Origin: Microcaldota archaeon
Lineage (GTDB): Archaea > Micrarchaeota > Micrarchaeia > Anstonellales > Bilamarchaeaceae
Assembly: GCA_030648615.1 (NCBI GenBank)
Contig: JAUSHJ010000007.1
Span: forward strand, 1-45,841
Length of the DNA: 45,841 bases
Direction: 5' to 3'
The notes under the pieces are model-generated. The model saw only the letters and a list, made by a program, of their open reading frames with translations. It was not told the origin of the DNA and searched no databases. The position numbers and the translations under genes were made by a program. Numbering within the stretch: position 1 is the stretch's first letter; each line of letters opens with the position of its first letter. Positions 32,493-41,460 of this stretch are shown piece by piece.

Positions 32493-33158
32493 TTATTCAT
32501 TGAGGAAACCTAGGCTCTCCTCTACCCTTCCCAACTCAAATGCAGTTGTTTTATCTCCTGCAACATAACCTTTAATATTAGCTATTACTCCAACTGAAAC
32601 GAAACCTGTCCCTAGATTAACAGTACCTTTAGAACCAGAAACTTTGAATATGCGTTTAAGTTCTAATAAATCTTCTTCTGTTGTTCCATAATGTGCAAGG
32701 AATCCCTTATTAGTTGCGATGCAAGCACTGCCAACTGCCGAATATCCGGCAATTCTCTTTTCCACAAGTTCTATGCCGAGAAAATCCTCGATTTTCTTTT
32801 TCTCATGTTTATCAGTGTATGGACTTACAATACCACCATGATCATTGACAACAGTATTATTACCATGGGCATTTTGTGTATCGGAAGAAACGTAGACATT
32901 AAGTCCGGTCTTTTTTATAAGTGCAACCTCATTTGCATTTGCAACATTCGGTAATACGATACCTTTGGAATTCATAATAGTATAAAGACCAAGAAGATTT
33001 GAATCTGAGATTGTAGCTCTGGTGACAGTTGTCTTTAAATTTTCTTCGAAAAGCTTAACAGCTGTTTCTTCCATATCTATGGGAACCAAAGTGGTTTCAT
33101 TATTCGTAACCGTGTACAGTCTTATCCACGGATTTCCGAAATATGAGCATAATTTCAT
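32493..33158 (-). CDS. eif6: Translation initiation factor aIF6
   Basis: 221 aa, full length. It binds the 50S subunit and blocks premature joining. The pentein repeats show as NSKGIVLPNVAN, NDHGGIVSP and NKGFLAHYGTTEEDL. Follows eL31 and precedes LX in the conserved archaeal operon. Confidence 0.95.
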   Translation of the reverse strand: MKLCSYFGNPWIRLYTVTNNETTLVPIDMEETAVKLFEENLKTTVTRATISDSNLLGLYTIMNSKGIVLPNVANANEVALIKKTGLNVYVSSDTQNAHGNNTVVNDHGGIVSPYTDKHEKKKIEDFLGIELVEKRIAGYSAVGSACIATNKGFLAHYGTTEEDLLELKRIFKVSGSKGTVNLGTGFVSVGVIANIKGYVAGDKTTAFELGRVEESLGFLNE

Positions 33159-33180
33159 TTTAAAGGAACACCTGCAATAA

Positions 33181-33639
33181 TTATTTCTTAGCAGGAGCTT
33201 CCTGTTTTGGTTCCTTAGTTATTTTTACTGGAACGTCCTTCTTCACTGAAGACTCCGCTTTTACTTCTTTTTTATCTTCTTTCGAAGTTGTTTTTACTTC
33301 AGTCTTAGATTCAACTTTCTGCTCCTCTTTCTTACCTTCCTTCTTTGTTTCTTTCTTTTTATCTTCAATTTTTTCTGTGCTCAAATAAGCATGAACAAGA
33401 TCCTGTTCTTTAATTGCACGAATTTTAACGTTCCTTGGTGGCTTTTGCATACCATGTACCCACATAGAATTATTCAGTGCGATACTAAGCTTTACCAATG
33501 TTTCCTTAACTTTCATATGCCTTGCAAGGAATTTCCTTAGTATCTTCACAGTTCTTCTTGTGCGTTTAGTCCTTATGTGCTCGTAAGCTTTTCCAAGAGG
33601 AACTGTATATAATCTTTCCAATTTTGATGCGTCAACCAT
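33181..33639 (-). CDS. rpl31e: Ribosomal protein eL31 with Lys/Glu-rich tail
   Basis: 152 aa. Residues 1-92 are a complete eL31 (LERLYTVPLGKAYEHIRTKR..., KLSIALNNSMWVHGMQKPPR). The last ~60 residues are a low-complexity Lys/Glu/Val tail not usual in eL31. RpoE' and FtsY here have similar charged extensions. GGTGAAAAT precedes ATG. Confidence 0.92.
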   Translation of the reverse strand: MVDASKLERLYTVPLGKAYEHIRTKRTRRTVKILRKFLARHMKVKETLVKLSIALNNSMWVHGMQKPPRNVKIRAIKEQDLVHAYLSTEKIEDKKKETKKEGKKEEQKVESKTEVKTTSKEDKKEVKAESSVKKDVPVKITKEPKQEAPAKK

Positions 33640-33652
33640 ATTTTCACCATTA

Positions 33653-33811
33653 TTATTCTTTTATTCTAAGCTTATCAGTTCTCCAGGTTCTTCTCTTGGA
33701 GTTTGTAGTTACCTTTCGTTTTGTCCTAATAGTAACAAAAACTGGTAATCTTTTATTCTGTCGTTCAGCTTTTGCAAGCCTTTTCTTTTTATTGAGTGTT
33801 TTTTTACCCAT
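33653..33811 (-). CDS. rpl39e: Ribosomal protein eL39
   Basis: 52 aa, very basic: starts [18 protein letters not shown] and carries [15 protein letters not shown] near the end, the eL39 signature (R-R-x-W-R). It lines the exit tunnel. Located between PDCD5 and eL31, the common archaeal order. Confidence 0.93.
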   Translation of the reverse strand: MGKKTLNKKKRLAKAERQNKRLPVFVTIRTKRKVTTNSKRRTWRTDKLRIKE

Positions 33812-33862
33812 AGTATCACGTTTTATTTCTTTGAATCATCACTTAGTATTTTGATATTTTTG

Positions 33863-34174
33863 TTATTTTCTGTTAAATGTAATTTTTGTTTCTTTTTCTT
33901 CTCCTTCTTTTAATTTTTTCAATATCATTAAAGCTTCTTTATCATTTAATTTTCTTCCAAACCGTTTAAATAGTGCAACAATATGTTGCGATGCACCGAG
34001 AAAAAGCTGTGAATTGGCAAGCTTTACATTCATGAGCCTTTGATAGGCATCATCTTCTAAAACAACTCTCAATGTTGTCTTAAGCTGTTCTTCTACCTTC
34101 TTTCTCTCATCGCCTTGTTGTTTCTGTGCACGACGTCTCTTCAAAGCTTCGAGATCGTCTTCTTCCTCTCCCAT
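33863..34174 (-). CDS. PDCD5/TFAR19-family DNA-binding protein
   Basis: 103 aa from ATG 34174, preceded by GGAGGGG (the 25-codon extension upstream overlaps eS19 and is unlikely). Acidic start, then LEALKRRRAQKQQ and a helical bundle with KEALMILKKLKEGEEKE. Archaeal members bind nucleic acid; role unclear. Part of the eS19 operon. Confidence 0.9.
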   Translation of the reverse strand: MGEEEDDLEALKRRRAQKQQGDERKKVEEQLKTTLRVVLEDDAYQRLMNVKLANSQLFLGASQHIVALFKRFGRKLNDKEALMILKKLKEGEEKETKITFNRK

Positions 34175-34245
34175 TATAATCCCCTCCAACCTTGTCAGTT
34201 GGAGTGATCTATACACAACCATTGACAATAATGTAATTGTGTATA

Positions 34246-34656
34246 TCAACTAGCTTCTTTTGCAGCCCCATCTAAAAGTTTCATACCTTTGGCAGTAATC
34301 TTTCTTCCGCCGGTCTTCAACTTTTCAAGAAGACCATGTTTTTCAAGTTGCTGCATTGCTTTTCTAATGGTAGATCCGCCAGCACGTTTATGGTGCTCTG
34401 GTCTTACTCCGTTACTTTTTCTTCCACCATAGTGAGTTCTCAAACGTTGAGTACCGATCTTTCCATGAACATATGCGTGTCTCAATACCGAAGCACATCG
34501 AATAAACCAAAAGTCATCGCTCTGTGGTGGTCTCTGTGCATGTGGACCTGTCTTTACCATGCCGACAAATGCTGGCTTTTCTAAATTCATATCTTTTAGC
34601 TTTTTTGCTGCTTTTTCTATAACCTTATTCGGGTCTACATCTAATGCAGTTACCAT
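34246..34656 (-). CDS. rps19e: Ribosomal protein eS19
   Basis: 136 aa. Winged-helix eS19: DDFWFIRCASVLRHAYVHG, RTHYGGRKSNGVRPEHH and a C-terminal LEKHGLLEK. First gene of an eight-gene minus-strand operon running to ftsY. GAGGGGGA lies upstream of ATG. Confidence 0.95.
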   Translation of the reverse strand: MVTALDVDPNKVIEKAAKKLKDMNLEKPAFVGMVKTGPHAQRPPQSDDFWFIRCASVLRHAYVHGKIGTQRLRTHYGGRKSNGVRPEHHKRAGGSTIRKAMQQLEKHGLLEKLKTGGRKITAKGMKLLDGAAKEAS

Positions 34657-34746
34657 AAAAATCCCCCTCTATCATCTCTAACTTATTAGTTTTAACCTAT
34701 GTTTAGCCTATTAAGTAGGAATTGGAATAAACTATGTGTTGGTTAT

Positions 34747-34759
34747 GGTATTTAAAGTT
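34747..34759 (-). promoter_or_regulatory. TATA-like box for the eS19 operon
   Basis: AACTTTAAATACC on the minus strand, ~90-100 bp before ATG 34656, fits archaeal box A. The surrounding 16 bp (AAAGTTATCTTTTTAG) recur at 35480-35495 after the next gene cluster. Confidence 0.45.
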
Positions 34760-34795
34760 ATCTTTTTAGTAAATTGTGAGACTAAATTAAAACTT

Positions 34796-34812
34796 ACCTG
34801 TCAGAAACAGGT
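34796..34812 (-). terminator. Stem-loop after the DUF4256 gene
   Basis: ACCTGT (34796-34801) pairs with ACAGGT (34807-34812); on the minus strand it is followed by AAGTTTTAATTT. Likely separates the DUF4256 transcript from the eS19 operon. Confidence 0.4.
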
Positions 34813-34837
34813 TTATACCCATAAATCTATGCAAAAA

Positions 34838-35407
34838 TTAGACACTTAGCAAACCACGAAACGCCCTGGCAGCATAATAAGATTCTGCACCGTTGTGATA
34901 CACAAAAACTTTACCGTAGCGAAAATCAGCAAAAATGGCACCACCGAGTTTTCTAATATCAGAATGTGTTTTGACCCAGCTCGATGTCTTCGTATCGAAA
35001 TTTCCAAATTTCTGCAACTCTCGATATTGTTCTTCTGTTAAAAGTTCAATGCCCATGGCAATAGCCATATCGACAGCGCTATTTTTCGGTTTATGTTCTT
35101 TTCTTGATTCCAACGCTTCGCGATCGTAACAAAGGCTTCTGCGACCACTGGGACTTTCCGCTGAACAATCATAAAAAATGTATTCACCAGTCTTTTTATC
35201 ATAACCAACAATATCCGGTTCACCACCAGTTCTTTCCATTTCATTGAGAGACCATAATTTTTCAGTATTAACTTCCAATTTTGCTTGTACTTTAGCCCAT
35301 TCAAGATATTTGTGGCGGTCCATATTTTTCTCAAAACGAGCTTTCAATATTCTAAGTAGATCTTCACGTTGTTCTGATGATAACATTTTTTCTTTGGAAG
35401 TAACCAT
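34838..35407 (-). CDS. DUF4256 family protein
   Basis: 189 aa, near-complete DUF4256 pattern: EWAKVQAKLEVNTEKLWSLN, MERTGGEPDIVGYD, FYDCSAESPSGRRSLCYDRE and FVYHNGAESYYAARAFRG. Function unknown; the family is mostly bacterial. Very strong motif conservation next to fast-evolving hypotheticals suggests recent horizontal gain. AGGAAATATC precedes ATG. Confidence 0.85.
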   Translation of the reverse strand: MVTSKEKMLSSEQREDLLRILKARFEKNMDRHKYLEWAKVQAKLEVNTEKLWSLNEMERTGGEPDIVGYDKKTGEYIFYDCSAESPSGRRSLCYDREALESRKEHKPKNSAVDMAIAMGIELLTEEQYRELQKFGNFDTKTSSWVKTHSDIRKLGGAIFADFRYGKVFVYHNGAESYYAARAFRGLLSV

Positions 35408-35498
35408 GATATTTCCTATGTTTTTCTTTTATCAATTTTCTATTTAAGTCTTTCTTAAATAGTAATGAGGTTTTACTTTAAAGTTATCTTTTTAGAGC

Positions 35499-35879
35499 TT
35501 ATTTGGGTGAAATCGTCAAACTAACCTCTTTTGCTTCATCCCCTGCAAATAATCTTCTCTTTATTGCAACCGTACTTTCCTTCAACTCTTTGCTTCTACA
35601 TTGTTTTGACTGAACACGCACGCCTTCGATATTCATACATAAACCAGTAATTTCGGTCATTTTTGTCAAGTCATTTTCGGCTCTATCTCTTGCCAAATTT
35701 AATGAATCGTCAGAAAAATTATGAAGATCGTCACGAAGGTAGAGAACACGCCAAGCATCACTGGCTAATTCGTAGCGGTAGAGTGAATCATCTATCTTTT
35801 GTGGTTTTAGATCTGCCAGGACAGAAGTAACAAAAATCAGAAAAATAAACAGTGAGATAGTTGCTTCTAAAGTTTTCAT
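35499..35879 (-). CDS. Pilin-cluster small secreted protein
   Basis: 126 aa. N-terminal helix (MKTLEATISLFIFLIFVTSVLA) has Glu5 as in pilins, then a short charged domain with a Cys pair near 82 and 94. Last of four adjoining minus-strand genes (35499-37203), each with an N-terminal helix. Confidence 0.65.
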   Translation of the reverse strand: MKTLEATISLFIFLIFVTSVLADLKPQKIDDSLYRYELASDAWRVLYLRDDLHNFSDDSLNLARDRAENDLTKMTEITGLCMNIEGVRVQSKQCRSKELKESTVAIKRRLFAGDEAKEVSLTISPK

Positions 35880-35880
35880 G

Positions 35881-36315
35881 TTAATCCCCGCAAACGAAAA
35901 GCTGTTTTATATCCTTTGACTCCCCTACAACTACTAAACGATAGATGCAGGTAGCGTTTTCACGAGCAACAAATCCAATTTGCAAATTATTAATTCCGCT
36001 TCGTGTTTCAAGATCCACAATATTGAGTTCGTTCAACTTCTCTTCGCTTTCGATCCAATTAGGATGCGATAGAGAGCTGAATGGCATGATATCTAAGTCT
36101 TTTTTTACAATTGCTTCTTTTACTACGTATTCACTAATTGAAACAAGCCTATCAAATTTCTCTTGTTGTGCAATCGAGATATCGGTCATAGAATGTATCC
36201 GAGAAATTGCAGTAAGTGTAAATACCACAGTAAGGACTAAAGGTAATAAACTCAATAGAGAATCATAAGAAATATTTCCCTTAGATAGGTTCACTTTCAA
36301 TTTGTTCAACTCCAT
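35881..36315 (-). CDS. Pilin-like protein
   Basis: 144 aa. LSKGNISYDSLLSLLPLVLTVVFTL: KGN followed by a polar turn and a long helix, a relaxed class III pattern. External domain with two cysteines. Its start overlaps the upstream gene by 35 bp. Confidence 0.65.
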   Translation of the reverse strand: MELNKLKVNLSKGNISYDSLLSLLPLVLTVVFTLTAISRIHSMTDISIAQQEKFDRLVSISEYVVKEAIVKKDLDIMPFSSLSHPNWIESEEKLNELNIVDLETRSGINNLQIGFVARENATCIYRLVVVGESKDIKQLFVCGD

Positions 36316-36616
36316 AAATCGTCTTATATGTTAAAACTTTTCCATTAAAATCTTTAGTAATCTCAGTTCCAACATGATAACTTTGATAATCTTTGGATAA
36401 TAGAAATGTTTCTCGATTCTTGTTAAGATAACTATGTTCCAGGACGTTTGTAAATTCATTTAAAGTAATTTTTCCATGGATTACTAAGCCTGCATCATTT
36501 TCTTTTTCTGTGAGAGTTATTAGAGATAGAGTAACCAAGATAAGTGCAAAAAACCAAATAGCAAAATTAAGAAGAAATTCTATAGTGATTTGCCCTCGCG
36601 AAATAATGTAGTTCAT
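36281..36616 (-). CDS. Class III prepilin-like protein
   Basis: 111 aa. MNYIISRGQITIEFLLNFAI is a good class III signal (RGQ, Glu at +5). Short external domain. Overlaps the upstream gene by 4 bp. Probable structural subunit of a second filament or shared with the 23-29 kb operon. Confidence 0.75.
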   Translation of the reverse strand: MNYIISRGQITIEFLLNFAIWFFALILVTLSLITLTEKENDAGLVIHGKITLNEFTNVLEHSYLNKNRETFLLSKDYQSYHVGTEITKDFNGKVLTYKTIYGVEQIESEPI

Positions 36617-37203
36617 TTTATCACCGAAACTGATGCTGATGTAGGAATATAGGAAACTGAAGCTATGCCATATTTCTTATTGTATGTTGAAATTCCGATG
36701 ATGCCAAAATTAACATAATCAAGAGAAGGTGACTGAAAACTAATTGAGAAATCTTTATCTACTGAAATGAACTCGCTGCACACACTATTATCTAGCTTGC
36801 TACAACCATCGCAGATTAGAGCCTTTTTCTCAGTTACTATTCTTTCCTTGAGGTTTTTAATTACTTGATTATTTACATATCCGCACCAGGTAATTACTTG
36901 AATATTGTCGGAATCATAATCTGCTAGTGGCTTGATTTGTTCGTGAACAGATAACTTGATAACTTTCTCTATCACAATAACATCAGTTTCTCCAGTTGCT
37001 ACTGAAATTTCTAATGCATTTCTAATTCCCCTAGAAGTAGCTTCAAAAATTAATTGTTTTTGCTGAAGAGCAGCATCATCAGTTATCTCTACTGCGATAA
37101 CTTTAGACATGTTTCGCTCGTTTACCTGTGTATAAATAGCAAAAGCTGAAAGAACTGCAAGCATGGCTACAAAAATTAGAATAAATGAAAGATACCCCTT
37201 CAA
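36613..37203 (-). CDS. Pilin-cluster membrane-anchored protein
   Basis: 196 aa. N-terminal helix at about residues 4-24 (MKGYLSFILIFVAMLAVLSA), then an external domain with four cysteines at about 106-146 (one CDGC pair). First gene of the four-gene cluster. Confidence 0.65.
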   Translation of the reverse strand: MKGYLSFILIFVAMLAVLSAFAIYTQVNERNMSKVIAVEITDDAALQQKQLIFEATSRGIRNALEISVATGETDVIVIEKVIKLSVHEQIKPLADYDSDNIQVITWCGYVNNQVIKNLKERIVTEKKALICDGCSKLDNSVCSEFISVDKDFSISFQSPSLDYVNFGIIGISTYNKKYGIASVSYIPTSASVSVIK

Positions 37204-37219
37204 TGTTACACCTAAAATC

Positions 37220-37281
37220 TTATTTTAAATAAACTAACGATATCATTGGTTTATTTTAAATGAACTAATAACATCATTAGT
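37220..37281. repeat. Tandem 31-bp repeat at a gene's 3' end
   Basis: 37220-37250 and 37251-37281 match at 26 of 31 positions. The second holds the last codons of the lipoprotein gene (DVISSFKI); the first lies mostly after its stop. Confidence 0.7.
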
Positions 37282-37893
37282 AGCATTGTAATAAGTAAAA
37301 AAACTTTTTGTTTCCGCCGTATAGGTAAATATGTAAACGATATTTCCGTTCGGAACAAATGTCTGTTCTGAAACTATTTCAAGATCGTTAAATTTAGCTG
37401 GTGGATATAGAATGCGATATAGCGTACGATTACCTAGATTCGTATATGCTGATTTCATACTAGCCAAACTTGGACCTCCCTGGGATTTTGAAAGTGCCCG
37501 AACAGCAAATGCTTCAATAGTTTCACCATTGTGCAAAATATCTACACCTAGATTTATGCTTTCCCTTAATTGATCAGTATCATTTTCAAATGGAGCTGCA
37601 AGAATAAAAAAGATATTATCTTTCTCTATTTTAACATTCTGCCAGCTTTTTAGATACACTATTGAAAACTTATCAGTAAAATAAGTTGTAACGTTAGTTT
37701 GATTATCTACTACTTTACTTTCATAATTTATCTTGTTATAATCGTAGGGAACATTATCTGCTGCTTTACTAGGTTCCAGGTTATCACCTTGATTAAGAGT
37801 ACTTGTTGTTCCTGCTTGAGTTGTACCTTGAGTGCATCCAAACAAAACTAGTGTAGAAAGAAAAAATAATAAAAAAAGAATATTTTTTGCCAT
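37243..37893 (-). CDS. Lipoprotein of unknown function
   Basis: 216 aa. MAKNILFLLFFLSTLVLFGCTQ: lipobox LFGC with Cys20, Thr/Gln-rich linker, then a ~165-residue domain with a hydrophobic PsbP-like pattern (FSIVYLKSWQNVKI..., ending SSFKI). Anchored outside the cell membrane, next to the pilin-like cluster. Confidence 0.72.
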   Translation of the reverse strand: MAKNILFLLFFLSTLVLFGCTQGTTQAGTTSTLNQGDNLEPSKAADNVPYDYNKINYESKVVDNQTNVTTYFTDKFSIVYLKSWQNVKIEKDNIFFILAAPFENDTDQLRESINLGVDILHNGETIEAFAVRALSKSQGGPSLASMKSAYTNLGNRTLYRILYPPAKFNDLEIVSEQTFVPNGNIVYIFTYTAETKSFFTYYNATNDVISSFKINQ

Positions 37894-37914
37894 AATATTT
37901 CATCCTGGAAATAA

Positions 37915-38094
37915 TTATTTTACCTTCACTGCATAGCCGCCAGTAGTATTTATACCAGCAATCTTTGCAACTTCTGATCTTTCTGGATCAAGAACCAAAA
38001 TCAGACCTGAATATTTGTCTGAAAGTTCTCCCTGGCATTTCGGACAGGTTTTTTCCGTATGAACTATGTAACGACAATTTTTGCACGCCTTCAT
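37915..38094 (-). CDS. spt4: Transcription elongation factor Spt4 (RpoE'')
   Basis: 59 aa. Zinc ribbon with Cys4, Cys7, Cys18 and Cys21 (ACKNCRY...TCPKCQGE), then SDKYSGLILVLDPERSEVA and GGYAVKV at the end, the archaeal Spt4 pattern. Partner of Spt5. It starts 12 bp after RpoE', as in many archaea. Confidence 0.93.
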   Translation of the reverse strand: MKACKNCRYIVHTEKTCPKCQGELSDKYSGLILVLDPERSEVAKIAGINTTGGYAVKVK

Positions 38095-38106
38095 TGAGTA
38101 TCACCT

Positions 38107-38748
38107 TTACTTTTTATCCTCTTTTTTCTCCTTAGGCTTCTTTTCTGCCTTAACATCTGCTTTCTTTTCTACCTTGACTTCGACCTTTGGCTCTGCCTTG
38201 GCCACCTTCTTGGCTTTCTCGTCCAACCACTCATGTTTACCGAGTCCGTCTGGTCTCATCGTCAAACCAATCTTGGTTTCTGTAGTAGAACCTTTTAGAC
38301 TTACAGTAGAAACTTTTATAATTGCGGTATCGCCCTTCTTTATCGATCGTTTCTCTGCCTTTGAACCAAGAGTTTTAGCTTTCTTATCATAGAAGAACTT
38401 TTCCTTGGAGATTTGCGAAACGTGAAGCAAACCTTGCAACGGACCAATAACTGCAAAGCCACCGAACTCTACGATTTCCTTTATCTCGCACTCATATACT
38501 TCATTAACCTGAGGCAAAAATGTCAATGCGTCAAATTGTACACCGTAATAAGCACCGCTATCCCCTGGGATAACAATACCGTTTCCGAGTACTTTTGGAT
38601 TATCTACTGAAAGAATCAAGCCTATTTCTTTGAACATCCTTCTCTCAAAACGATCACGTAATATATGTAATAATGCATCTTCAACCTTGCTTCCGAACAT
38701 TTCTGGTGGAAGTCTTATTTTATCATTAACTGTTTTTATGTAGTACAT
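38107..38748 (-). CDS. rpoE: RNA polymerase subunit RpoE' (Rpo7)
   Basis: 213 aa. N-terminal Rpo7 domain (MYYIKTVNDKIRLPPEMFG) and an S1 RNA-binding domain (GLLHVSQISKEKFFYD). Residues from about 172 form an extra Lys/Glu/Ala tail. Forms the polymerase stalk with Rpo4. Confidence 0.94.
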   Translation of the reverse strand: MYYIKTVNDKIRLPPEMFGSKVEDALLHILRDRFERRMFKEIGLILSVDNPKVLGNGIVIPGDSGAYYGVQFDALTFLPQVNEVYECEIKEIVEFGGFAVIGPLQGLLHVSQISKEKFFYDKKAKTLGSKAEKRSIKKGDTAIIKVSTVSLKGSTTETKIGLTMRPDGLGKHEWLDEKAKKVAKAEPKVEVKVEKKADVKAEKKPKEKKEDKK

Positions 38749-38774
38749 ATTTTCAACCTTTTTGCGCTGTTGTA

Positions 38775-38865
38775 GCAGGTCACTTCGTGACAGCCATTAG
38801 AGAATTTGAAACTCCGTCGGTCGAACTTGCAATTATTGCAACCCGAATCTAGTTCTCGCGCTAGA
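38775..38865. repeat. Stem-loop array between rpoE and a metalloprotease gene
   Basis: GTCAC-TTC-GTGAC (38779-38791, outer GC/GC), TTGCAAT-T-ATTGCAA (38827-38841) and TCTAG/CTAGA (38848-38852/38861-38865). The first is the compensated relative of 15686-15707. It lies in a divergent promoter region. Confidence 0.65.
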
Positions 38866-38923
38866 AGAACATAATTATTATAGAAGGAAAGCTTTTTATT
38901 CGGTCGCCTTTATTCATTTTCCT

Positions 38924-39511
38924 ATGTTCGAATTGATTAATACTGCCTTGGATGGCACATTTAGATTGATTGCGTTTCTTTTTAAGATTATAAGCTCCCC
39001 TGGAATTGTCCTGCACGAGTATGCACATCTCCGTTGTTGCCATCTTTTTGAAGTAAAGGTTTATGATTACAAATTACTAGACCTTTTCTCGTTTTCCTAT
39101 GTCGGAGGATATGTGGAACATGAACAAGTTAATGATCCGTTCAAACAATTTGTTATTTCGTATGCCCCACTATTAGTAAATAGTGCAGCTACATTACTAT
39201 TTGGTATAGTTTCTGTTTCGATACTTCCGATATCATCTATTGCTGCCAAAATTCTTTTCTGGCTTGCATTTTTCTTTGGTTTTCATGCTCTGCCAAGCTA
39301 TGCTGATGCACGTGCTTTTCTAAATGTTTGTTTAGCGGGATTAAAAACATTTCAAATTTTTTCAATAATACTTTTTCCATTTGCCATAATTTGCGTAATA
39401 TTCGCATTTGTAGGTCAGATACCAAAAATAAATGCTCTGCTAAGAATCAGTTATCCTATGATAATTTTGATTTTTTTCACTAATATTTCACAAGTTACTA
39501 GTATTTTATAA
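38924..39511 (+). CDS. Membrane zinc metalloprotease-like protein (M50/DUF3267 type)
   Basis: 195 aa, about four to five hydrophobic segments. GIVLHEYAHLRCC gives HExxH at residues 31-35 at a membrane border, as in site-2-type proteases. A second Asp/His ligand (for example VGGYVEHE near 65 or SYADAR near 126) is plausible. Could be an inactive relative. No clear ribosome binding site. Confidence 0.65.
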   Translation: MFELINTALDGTFRLIAFLFKIISSPGIVLHEYAHLRCCHLFEVKVYDYKLLDLFSFSYVGGYVEHEQVNDPFKQFVISYAPLLVNSAATLLFGIVSVSILPISSIAAKILFWLAFFFGFHALPSYADARAFLNVCLAGLKTFQIFSIILFPFAIICVIFAFVGQIPKINALLRISYPMIILIFFTNISQVTSIL

Positions 39512-39587
39512 ATTCTATAGAGTTTACAATAGAATTAAGAATTATTCAAGATATATTTAAACAATAATCTCGTTTCTGGTGTTTACT

Positions 39588-41330
39588 ATGCATGTTCGTT
39601 CCCCAATAGTCGCAGTTCTAGGTCATGTTGACCACGGCAAAACGAGCCTTCTTGATTCCATACGAGGTTCCAACGTCGCAAAGAAAGAAGCGGGCGGAAT
39701 AACCCAGATGATTGGTGCCAGTTATATCCTAAAAGAATCCATAGATGAACTTGCCAAAGCACTAAAAGGAAAGCTTAATTTCCCGCTTAAAATACCTGGG
39801 CTACTCTTCATAGATACACCTGGGCATGAAGCGTTTACCAATTTAAGAGAAAGAGGGGGAAGCATCGCAGATATAGCAATTCTAGTGGTAGATATACAGC
39901 AAGGTTTCCAACCGCAAACCATAGAAAGCATAAAAATTCTAAAACAGTTCAAAACACCATTCGTAATCGCTGCGAATAAAATAGATTTAGTAAATGGCTG
40001 GAAAAACCACGGAACTACAAGTTTTCTTGATAGCTTAACACTGCAGCCACCACACGTTATAGAAAAATTTGATGAAAAAATTTACAACCTGGTAGGAAAA
40101 ATAAGCGAGTATGGATTCGACAGCGAAAGATTCGACAGAGTAACAGATTTCAGCAAGAATATTGCAATAATACCTGTGAGTGCAAAAACTAAAGAAGGTC
40201 TAAGCGAACTGCTTATGTTAATTGCTGGATTAAGTCAGAAATTCCTTGAAGGAACTTTGGAAATTGAAGATAGTGGAAAAGGAAAGGGCAGCATAATAGA
40301 GGTAAAAGAAGAGAAAGGAATGGGAACCACCATTGATGTTATTTTATACGATGGCGTGATAAAAAGAAATGATGAAATTGCATTTCTTACAGGAAATGGA
40401 GTAAGGAAAACTACCGTACGTGGATTACTTGAACCTAATTTTAATGGAAAAGATAAATTCAAAAACCTCGATGAAGTTGCTGCTGCTGCAGGTGTTAAAA
40501 TTTATGCACCTGATCTTGAAGACGCTTTACCAGGTTCGCCAATAGTAGTTGTAGGTAATTTTGAAGAGGATAAGAAAGAGATAGAAGCACAATTCAAGAG
40601 CGTGATAATAGAAAATAATGATATGGCTGGAATAGTACTTCGGGCAGATAGTCTTGGCAGTGTTGAAGCAATAGTGAAATTATTAAGAGATGAAGAGATA
40701 CCCATCAAAGAAGCTAGAGTAGGCAAAATAACTAAGAAAGATGTGTTGACTGCTCAAGCGGTTGCTACAGAAAATAGATATTTTGGTGCTGTCCTAGGAT
40801 TCAATGTTAAAATACTCGATGAAGCAAGAGAAACTACTAGTGAAGGTGGAGTGCCAATTGTATGGAGCAACATAATTTACGATCTTGTTGATAAGTACAA
40901 AGCATGGGTAGATGAGGAAAAACAAAAAGAAAAAAAAGAAGCGATTGCAAAATTCCCCTGGCCTGGAAAGATTAAGTTGTTGCCTGGTTTTTGTTTCCGA
41001 GTTAGCAAACCTGCTGTGTTTGGCGTGCAGGTGATTGGCGGCAGAGTGAAAAAAGGATATAGACTAATGAATAGTGATGGCCAGTTTGTCGGTGAAATTC
41101 GTGGCATACAACATGAAAAAGAAGATGTCGATGAAGCAACGAAAGGAATGCAGGTTGCAGTTTCCTGTGATGGGATAACCTATGGAAAAGAAGCTGGTGA
41201 AGGAGACGTACTCTACGTTCACATGCTTGGAAATGATATGAAGAAATGGGAGAAGCAGATGAATCTACTTGATAACGATGAGAAACAACTTCTGGAAGAG
41301 ATTAAGGCGAAGCTGAGGAAGTATTTCTAG
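39588..41330 (+). CDS. infB: Translation initiation factor aIF5B
   Basis: 580 aa from ATG 39588. GTPase motifs [18 protein letters not shown] and NKID, then domains II-IV including [13 protein letters not shown]-like core and [13 protein letters not shown]; ends in a helical tail. Promotes subunit joining. No intein. GGTG precedes ATG. Confidence 0.95.
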   Translation: MHVRSPIVAVLGHVDHGKTSLLDSIRGSNVAKKEAGGITQMIGASYILKESIDELAKALKGKLNFPLKIPGLLFIDTPGHEAFTNLRERGGSIADIAILVVDIQQGFQPQTIESIKILKQFKTPFVIAANKIDLVNGWKNHGTTSFLDSLTLQPPHVIEKFDEKIYNLVGKISEYGFDSERFDRVTDFSKNIAIIPVSAKTKEGLSELLMLIAGLSQKFLEGTLEIEDSGKGKGSIIEVKEEKGMGTTIDVILYDGVIKRNDEIAFLTGNGVRKTTVRGLLEPNFNGKDKFKNLDEVAAAAGVKIYAPDLEDALPGSPIVVVGNFEEDKKEIEAQFKSVIIENNDMAGIVLRADSLGSVEAIVKLLRDEEIPIKEARVGKITKKDVLTAQAVATENRYFGAVLGFNVKILDEARETTSEGGVPIVWSNIIYDLVDKYKAWVDEEKQKEKKEAIAKFPWPGKIKLLPGFCFRVSKPAVFGVQVIGGRVKKGYRLMNSDGQFVGEIRGIQHEKEDVDEATKGMQVAVSCDGITYGKEAGEGDVLYVHMLGNDMKKWEKQMNLLDNDEKQLLEEIKAKLRKYF

Positions 41331-41354
41331 TTTTGTTGGTAGAAGGTAGACAAG

Positions 41355-41453
41355 CTTGTCGCTCAGAGCGACAAGATGCCCACATTATTGTTGCTTTGCA
41401 ACAATATGCATATTGCCCAACGCTTTGGGCAATCATGTTGTTCTGTAGAACAA
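41355..41453. repeat. Stem-loop array after aIF5B
   Basis: Four stem-loops: 41355-41363/41367-41375, 41386-41394/41398-41406, 41412-41420/41425-41433 and 41438-41444/41447-41453. Centres are 23-31 bp apart; linkers include TGCA. The first stem CTTGTCGCT/AGCGACAAG equals the outer stem at 162/228 except for one compensated pair (C-G against T-A). Confidence 0.85.
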
Positions 41454-41460
41454 TTGGGGG

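Noticed and set aside
36281-37203. Archaellum operon
   Set aside because: No FlaJ, FlaH or flagellin-specific genes; only pilin-like helices are visible.
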